Part shown: piece after piece, positions 58,422-64,000 of the stretch
How the letters are laid out: the number at the start of each line of letters is the position of its first letter
How positions within the stretch are numbered: position 1 is the first letter of the stretch
Source: Istiophorus platypterus
Taxonomy: Eukaryota; Chordata; Actinopteri; Istiophoriformes; Istiophoridae
DNA: 64,000 bases
Direction of reading: 5' to 3'
NCBI GenBank assembly: GCA_016859345.1
Contig: CM029122.1
Location: forward strand, 1,784,001-1,848,000
Translations under genes and position numbers: made by a program
The notes under the pieces: generated by a model
Database searches by the model: none
What the model saw: only the letters and a program-made list of their open reading frames with translations
Told to the model about the DNA's origin: nothing

Positions 58422-58622
58422 TTTTTGGTTACACATTTTTCATATTTCTAACCCGCAGCCTCCTGTGTGCAAAAGCATCATTCAGCAGGGCTTCACAGCA
58501 TCCGACAGCTTTTTAATCCGTAAAAGAGAAAAGAACACAATCACCGCAAAGGTCCGAACCTGTGCGGCGAACCGCCCGCGGAACCTGGATCCCGCTGGGC
58601 TCGGTTCCCCGCTCGGCGGCCG

Positions 58623-59201
58623 TTACCGCTTCTTCTTCTGCTTCAGGGACTTCCTCCGCTTCACGATCATCTCGTACAGCTTGTCCATGCCCTCGTGGAG
58701 CCCCTCGCCTATGATGGCGCAGGCGGGCTGGACGTGGTAGGCGGTGGAGGGCGTGAGTTCGTGCAGGGCCAGCTGCTTCTCGATGTCGGCCACGGGCAGG
58801 GACCGGGGCAGGTCCTGCTTGTTGGCGATGACCAGCAGCGGCGTGCCCTGGTTCTCCGCGAACTTGGTGACCTTGTGCAGCTCGGTGCGCGCCTCCTCCA
58901 GCCGGTCCACGTCCACGGAGTCCACCACGTAGATGATGCCGTCGGTGCAGCGGCTGTAGGACTTCCAGAGGGGCCGCAGCTTCTCCTGGCCCCCCACGTC
59001 CCAGAAGTGGCAGCTGATGCCCTTGGCGGTGCCGTTGCTCAGCTTGATCTTCTCCGTGTTGAAGCCGATGGTGGGCACCGTGTTGACGAACTCGTTGAAC
59101 TTGAGTCTGTAGAGGACCGTGGTCTTGCCCGCGGAGTCCAGCCCCAGCATGACGATGTGGAGGGACTGGAAGGCGGAGATGTTGGAGAAGCTGTTGCCCA
59201 T
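58623..59201 (-). CDS. arl4c: ADP-ribosylation factor-like protein 4C, small GTPase (complete, single exon)
   Basis: This is an intact 192-residue ARF-family GTPase, ATG to TAA without introns. Visible features are Gly2 in an MGN N-terminus (N-myristoylation), P-loop GLDSAGKT at 20-27, switch I Thr44 in PTIGFNTE, WDVGGQ at 67-72 with the catalytic Gln72, the NKQD guanine-specificity motif at 127-130, CAI at 161-163, and a Lys/Arg-rich tail at about 181-192. The basic tail is typical of the ARL4 group (nuclear targeting and phosphoinositide binding). The 192-residue length and PTIGFNTE fit ARL4C; ARL4A and ARL4D are about 200 residues. Known family roles are at the plasma membrane: recruiting cytohesin ARF-GEFs, actin and filopodium remodelling, cholesterol efflux and binding alpha-tubulin. 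The start is supported by the myristoylation Gly2 and a good initiation context (G at -3 and +4). Coding DNA is very GC-rich, unlike the AT-richer flanks. Whether it is the teleost a or b paralogue cannot be told from the sequence. Confidence 0.97.
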   Translation of the reverse strand: MGNSFSNISAFQSLHIVMLGLDSAGKTTVLYRLKFNEFVNTVPTIGFNTEKIKLSNGTAKGISCHFWDVGGQEKLRPLWKSYSRCTDGIIYVVDSVDVDRLEEARTELHKVTKFAENQGTPLLVIANKQDLPRSLPVADIEKQLALHELTPSTAYHVQPACAIIGEGLHEGMDKLYEMIVKRRKSLKQKKKR

Positions 59202-59960
59202 GTCGTCGGCGTCTTCTCTCGGATCTGTCCTGGATCTAGCGCGGCTCCCGGAGCTCAGACCCGGCTCGTGAAATCATGTAAAAAGAAAAAGAAAGAGGCT
59301 CGGTTCGGGCCGAGCTGCGGCCGAGCTGCGGCCGGGTCCCGGCGCGCCCCGGACGGCTGGTCGGCTCTGTTGTGGCCCTCAGCGGCGGCGGGGGACGCGG
59401 TGCGCGTCGGCAGGACGCAGCGCGCCGTTCATTAGTATTCTCCTCGCGCGCTCACACCCATTTGGCGACGAGGAGGCTCCACAGTCCCCCCCCCCCCTCC
59501 CCGCCCCGAAAGGACAGTGTGGAGGGACAGCGACGATCCCGGACCTCCACCGGTCCTCTGTGCGGACTCAGTCCGGAACCGGTCGCCCTCGGGGAAGAGA
59601 TCGCGCACGGACAGACTCGGTCTGCGTCCCGCTCCCCTGCGGCGGATCCGGGACTGAGGTCCAGCCGGAGCCCTCCGCTTCGGTCCCTCGGCTCGTGTCG
59701 GACGTTCCTCTCCCGATGGCCGCTGCAGCTGCTCTGTTGTGAGGCTGAGAAAACACGACCGCAAAACGGGAGGCAGCCCCGCTACGCTCCTCCCCGCCGG
59801 GACCTGTGCCAATGAGGCGGCGGCTCCCGGCCGCTGCCCCGGTGATCCGGGTCCCGCGGTGCCGTGGACGCGCGGCCGCCACCGCGCTCCCGCTCGTCTG
59901 CCACGTTCGTTTGCTTCACGACGACAATGTGAAGATCTGTGTCGATGAAATAAACATAAA
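59202..59960 (-). promoter_or_regulatory. arl4c 5' leader and CpG-rich promoter region
   Basis: The CpG-rich, GC-rich block that covers the CDS continues upstream to about 59.95 kb and ends where AT-rich DNA begins. It holds a GC box (GGGGCGGGG on the minus strand, about 59498-59506) beside a C11 run, a tandem 11-bp duplication of GCCGAGCTGCG at 59310-59331, and no obvious TATA box. This fits a CpG-island promoter with dispersed initiation. The transcription start is not defined by the sequence. Confidence 0.75.
59236..59277 (-). promoter_or_regulatory. short upstream ORF (13 codons) in the arl4c leader
   Basis: An ATG at 59275-59277 opens a 13-residue frame that ends in TAG 34 bases before the arl4c ATG. 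Its initiation context is weak (T at -3, A at +4). A second possible uORF of 17 codons lies at 59379-59432. Either matters only if transcription starts upstream of it. Confidence 0.4.
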
Positions 59961-61424
59961 CACAACAAGAATCCACTGGTCGCTCGGTGTTTCCCTCGGA
60001 AAAGCTCGAGCTTTGTTTTGTTTATCGGATTTGTCGTTAGTTTATTGTTTTTCGTGTCTTAAAGAATCAAACCAACATTTTAAAAAACCCAACCAAACAC
60101 CAGTAGTTACATTAAATATATGCTGCCGTGTCCTTAGAAACGGTGTTTTCGACATGTGACCGTTTGGTTTTTTTCATGTTGAGCCACCGGGACCGACCGC
60201 GGACAATTGCGCCACCGTCTGGTACCAACGGGCCAGAGCAGGACGGACCGGAGGTGTGGAGGCTCACGGGACATCACCTCTCGCTCCTGTGAGGAGGATG
60301 AGGATGAGGATGAAGTCAAAGAGATGAGGTCGACGTTTAAAACTAGAGGAAATGTCCTGGTGACTTTTGAAGGCATTTAAAAAAAGATAAGGTTAGAAGA
60401 AGACGAAAACGCAGACATTTATATCAGCGTGTGATTTGAGCAACAAAACAACTGGGAAAAGTCTTTTATGACAATATTTAATTCAAACAAAGACTCGGGT
60501 GAATTGAGATTCTCTGTGCAAATGAAATTTAAACCCAGTTATTGATCCTAAAGGTTTAAGTCAGTAACAAACACAACCACAACGATTCCTAATTTATTAA
60601 AAAAAAAGATCAAATGAAGAACTTGATGAACCCAGAGGGAAGCTGCAGAGCTCCAGCCTCCACAGAACAAAAGGAAAACCCTAAAGGAACCGTCGTCATT
60701 ATGCTGATGTTAAAGGACAGTAAAGACGTCCCGGGCTGATCCAGAGTCAATCCAGATGTTTGCTCCAGGACTGACACCGGTCTGAAACCCCCCTGAGCTC
60801 CATTAAAACGAGGACACAGCTTCTCAGAACAGGTAAAAATCAGCTTCAGCTCATCACTGTGCAGGACAGGAAGCAGCAGATCAAACCGGCTCTGGAGACT
60901 GGAAATACAGCAGGCTGCAGATACACTTTATATAAACGCTGACGAAATACTATAGGAAACGCTGCTTTGTTGATGCAGAACGATGAAGCCGGAAAACATC
61001 CACACACACAGTCAACAATAGAAGTGAAATAAATATCATAGGATCATAAAATAAATTCATGATACCGAAAGCAAAAAGTCTCACATCGCCTACTCCTCGA
61101 TGTTCTATTAAAACTAGAACAAGATGAATAAGTTGAAATAAAAGAAAGTTTAAATGTAATTAAGTTATTGTTAGTATTACAATTGTTATCAAATGTTGAA
61201 ATGAACAGATCCGTCCCCTCTGGGACGCTCAGGACGAAACATTGTCCAGGAATAAGGATCGTAAATAAACACTAAGGTGAGAGAGAGAAAACAAAACAAA
61301 CAACAAACAGGCAGAAGTGAAAGACACCAAATATAGAAATAACATGGGTAATAACGGGTTTGCTGAATGTGTTAAATAAGGCAGTAACATACATATTACT
61401 GCACATCAATATAAATCAGTACAA
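59961..61424. other. noncoding upstream flank of arl4c
   Basis: AT-rich beyond the CpG-rich block. A short (GAGGAT)n run lies at 60291-60313. No gene or large repeat is recognised. Confidence 0.55.
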
Positions 61425-61480
61425 GCACAGGTAAACACATGACCAAAAGTATGTGGACAGGTGAACGGTCCACATCCACA
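61425..61480 (+). mobile_element. isolated Tc1-type terminus
   Basis: ATGACCAAAAGTATGTGGAC followed by AGGTGAACGGTCCACATCC matches, inverted, the terminus at 13283-13322 (AAATATGTGGACACCTGAAC). No transposase follows; the adjoining GC-rich sequence is unrelated to what I know of the family. Confidence 0.6.
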
Positions 61481-62395
61481 GGCTTTGACCCGCCGCCTCG
61501 GCCTCCGAGAGGGTTTTTCCTCTGGAGAGCCCGACGAGGCCGGACCTGCTTCCTGAGACGGGGCCGTGCCGCAGAACCAGAACCACGGTCGTCCGTCTGG
61601 TCGTGTTCAGCATCGGACCACGGGCCCACTCTCCAGCAAATGTGAAACTCCGGCGCCACCTTGTGAGCAGCAGGAGATCACACACAGAATCACATCTAGA
61701 TGGAGTTTAAACAGGTCAACATATCAAACATATCGAACATACATATGAATAAGGGGGAGACTTGCTCCCCCATGGGGGGGGGGGGTATGTCTGTGTCCAG
61801 GGGCCTGTTGTCTCACAATCTGTCCATGGCAGTAGTTACAAATAACAGCTTTTTATTCCCAACATTTAATATAATTACAGTTGAAGTTGTTCAGCTTTTA
61901 TTTATGACACCGAATAAAAACTGAAAACTATTAATGTGGAATTTATTACTGTCAAGAAGCAGGAATCTAAAGTTTAGTCTGAAAACATTCTGAAGCTTCT
62001 GAACATGACCCTCATTGAAAGTACAGCCAGTGAACAGATTGAACCTCTGTGAACTGCCTAATGCTTCATATTTCACCATCTGGTCCATGTTTCGTTAACA
62101 GCTCGTGGCTCCGATGTTCAGTTCTACTCGCGTCCACTAGATGGAAACGTCTGACAAAAAACCAAACACAAACATTCGGAGTGTTTTTCTCCCATATTTC
62201 AGCCACTGGACGTTTTTATTCCATCAGGACAGTTTGAGCTGAAAGAGATAAAATATATAATGTGATTTTTTTTTTCTTTTTTAATCTTTAGTTCCTGGAC
62301 ATTTCCTCGGTGCAGAGTTCAGCCGCTGAGTTTAAAGTGAAGGTGTGGTGATTAAAATCACAGTGAAAGGGGAGAGGTCTGAGCATGCTCACATC
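61481..62395. other. noncoding; G run
   Basis: GC-rich to 61.68 kb, then AT-rich. G11 at about 61777-61787. No supported gene. Confidence 0.5.
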
Positions 62396-62444
62396 GCACG
62401 CGCACACAGACACACACACACACAGACAAAGACACACACACACA

Positions 62445-62499
<55 letters not shown>

Positions 62500-62500
62500 A
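62396..62500. repeat. (CA)n microsatellite, interrupted
   Basis: About 100 bases of CA with GA, TC and AA interruptions. Confidence 0.97.
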
Positions 62501-62611
62501 GAGTTCCAAGAGGTAGCTGTTAGGTGTGACAACACACACTGCCTGTACACACACGTTTCCAGCCTCTGGGTTTCTCCTTCATCACTATTCCAGAGAGGAT
62601 ACCTGCTGGAG

Positions 62612-62629
62612 CCCCCCCCCCCAAGAAAT

Positions 62630-62686
<57 letters not shown>
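62612..62686. repeat. C11 run and (CA)n microsatellite
   Basis: C11, an 8-base AAGAAATG spacer, then about 56 bases of pure CA. Confidence 0.97.
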
Positions 62687-62689
<3 letters not shown>

Positions 62690-62887
62690 ATTTGACTGTA
62701 CATGAGAGAGCCCTCTGCTGACTGCATTCATCCCCTGAAGCCTGATCCATTTCCTGGGATGTCATTGGGGGGGGGGGCACTGGAAGGTAAACATAAATAA
62801 AACTCCATTTACCCCCCTCCCCTCACAATCTCTTTTCTTTTATATTATTGGATACTGTCATCACCGGAGCCATGGAGCCGTGGAGCC

Positions 62888-62998
62888 CACCCTCACACCA
62901 CCCCCACAGCCACCCCCCACTCTCACACCACTCCCACCCCCCCACTCTCACACCACCTCCACCCCCCCACTCTCACACCACCCCCACCCCACCAGCCC
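62888..62998. repeat. 25-bp C-rich minisatellite
   Basis: ACTCTCACACCA starts at 62919, 62944 and 62969, exactly 25 bases apart, each followed by a C-rich filler. A first variant copy lies about 30 bases before. Confidence 0.95.
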
Positions 62999-63955
62999 TG
63001 AGTCCCTCACGACAAACGAAGCCTGGCACCTTGTGAAGTGTTATGGAGAAGCAGCTCAGAGACACTTCTGCCTCAGTGTTTTCTAAGAGGACTTTTATTC
63101 TATTTATGCTAAAATAACAAAGTGTTCATTTGGTGATAAAATATCTAAGAAATATTGTTAAACTAATTGATGCAAATTGGTAAAATCTTAAAAATATTTA
63201 CAACATTTCTGAAAAAAAAAAAAACATTTTTGAAAATGAATTATTAAGCCAAAATGGGTTAATTATCAGAAATTGTTTCATAGAATATTTTTATATTTTT
63301 GGATTTTTTTTTTATCTGAAAAAAACTAAGAGTTAGATAGAAATTCCATGCCTGTGTTTCCTGGTTCGGTGTCTGAAGACATAAAACATTGACACGTGAA
63401 GCTAGAAGTGGGTCACAATAACGAGCAGGTGCATTTATGGCCATAATTGCCAATGTTTGCTGTTTTCATGCTTGATTTAACTTATAAATGAAAAACCGGG
63501 GAAGATGAAATGAATGTTGGTCTTATTCAGATTTCATTTTCATAAAAGAATCAGGTAAAAAAAAACAAAAAGCTGATGTCAGATCAGATGCTTTGTGTCT
63601 AACACTTCAAAGTCTGATCTGCAGGATCTCGCAACGCTGATATAACATCTCGACACACTAATGACCCCGAAGTTTTCGCGTTTCTGGAGCCTTCCCTGCT
63701 CCGGTTTTTGACAGAGGGGCTGCAAGAAAAAAAAAACAATAATAATTGGACGGCGGCAGCCATCAAAGATGAGTGATGTAACCCAGGACTCCGGCGGTGA
63801 AATCCTGTTCGGTGACTCATGGGCCGAACCCCGCCAATGAAAAACACCAGGAAGTGCTGTCATCCCCAACCTCCATCCATTTTCCCATTTTCCTCCTGGG
63901 CAGCAAGGAGGGGTGGTGGTGGTTTGGGGGGGGGTTTCAGCCCTGACGGTCCATC
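62999..63955. other. noncoding, AT-rich
   Basis: Poly-A and poly-T runs at about 63212 and 63303; nothing else is recognised. The minus-strand ORFs at 63579-63869 have no domain. Confidence 0.5.
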
Positions 63956-64000
63956 AGGAATAGTTTGACATTTTGGGAGATGCTCCTGAATTAGAGAAGA
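63956..64000 (-). mobile_element. family 2 MITE, cut by the window end
   Basis: GGAATAGTTTGACATTTTGG begins at 63957, a close match to the family 2 TIR. Only about 44 bases are inside the window, in the orientation opposite to the 5240-5448 copy. Confidence 0.75.

Larger units (their letters stand above)
57869..58622 (-). other. probable arl4c 3' untranslated region
   Basis: This is the sequence immediately 3' of the arl4c stop, read on the minus strand. GC content drops sharply from the CDS. It carries a (CCT)n tract (GGA repeats in the RNA), a C/A double tract and A/T-rich runs. On the minus strand AATAAA occurs at 58416-58421, ATTAAA at 57882-57887 and a further AATAAA at 57491-57496, so the true 3' end could be about 200, 740 or 1130 bases after the stop. 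The left limit given here uses the ATTAAA signal and is an inference. Confidence 0.5.

Noticed and set aside
58195..58740. 181-residue plus-strand ORF over the arl4c 3' end
   Set aside because: It crosses the (CCT)n repeat and the antisense of the arl4c C-terminus; poly-Leu and Phe-rich composition only.
58695..59435. 246-residue plus-strand ORF antisense to arl4c
   Set aside because: It is the mirror of a GC-rich, strongly biased coding sequence. Its Val/Leu/Gly/Glu-rich translation has no domain.
59432..59968. 178-residue minus-strand ORF upstream of arl4c
   Set aside because: Arg/Gly/Pro-rich product of CpG-rich promoter DNA, with several competing frames on both strands and no motif.

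Overview
The window looks like ray-finned (teleost) fish nuclear DNA, probably from a percomorph-type genome. It contains one convincing protein-coding gene, arl4c, on the minus strand at 58623-59201. This is a single-exon ARF-like small GTPase of 192 residues set in a CpG-rich promoter region. The teleost call rests on the arl4c reading frame, a Rex3-type LINE 3' end at the left edge, several dispersed repeat families I recognise from teleost genomes, and very frequent dinucleotide microsatellites and long C/G homopolymers. I see no rRNA, tRNA, known microRNA, CRISPR array, operon or other bacterial-style structure.

Layout. From 1 to about 57.9 kb the sequence is gene-desert-like: no open reading frame has recognisable domains, and the short ORFs are spaced and composed as expected by chance. 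It is littered with (i) LINE tails (1-303 and 3520-3730); (ii) old copies of four dispersed families, here called family 1 (CATGGCAATCCATCCAA type), family 2 (a MITE with TIRs like GGAATAGTTYGACATTTTGG), family 3 (CCAACTAGTGG type) and family 4 (GTACTTGAGTAAATGTACTT type); (iii) a decayed Tc1/mariner transposase 3' end (12916-13322) and an isolated matching terminus (61425-61480); (iv) simple repeats, including a 350-bp (AGT/AGC)n tract, a GACTTG-rich array with a 236-bp duplication, a GGCCCC-type GC array, a 25-bp minisatellite and many (GT)n/(CA)n tracts. Between these lie AT-rich single-copy-looking stretches dense in homeodomain-, POU- or MEF2-like words. They are candidate conserved noncoding elements of the kind that often surround developmentally regulated genes; conservation could not be tested here.

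From about 57.9 to 60.0 kb is the arl4c unit, read right to left: CpG-rich promoter and 5' leader (with short upstream ORFs), the intronless CDS, then a 3' UTR with a (GGA)n tract in the sense strand and candidate polyadenylation signals. From 60.0 to 64.0 kb is noncoding, repeat-rich DNA ending inside another family 2 element.

No multi-gene system was found. The most interesting signals are structural: a consistent strand polarity of C-tracts next to CA repeats, a near-perfect hairpin inside one family 3 copy, several palindromic RFX/X-box and CTCF-like words, and clusters of candidate regulatory elements in the arl4c-flanking desert.
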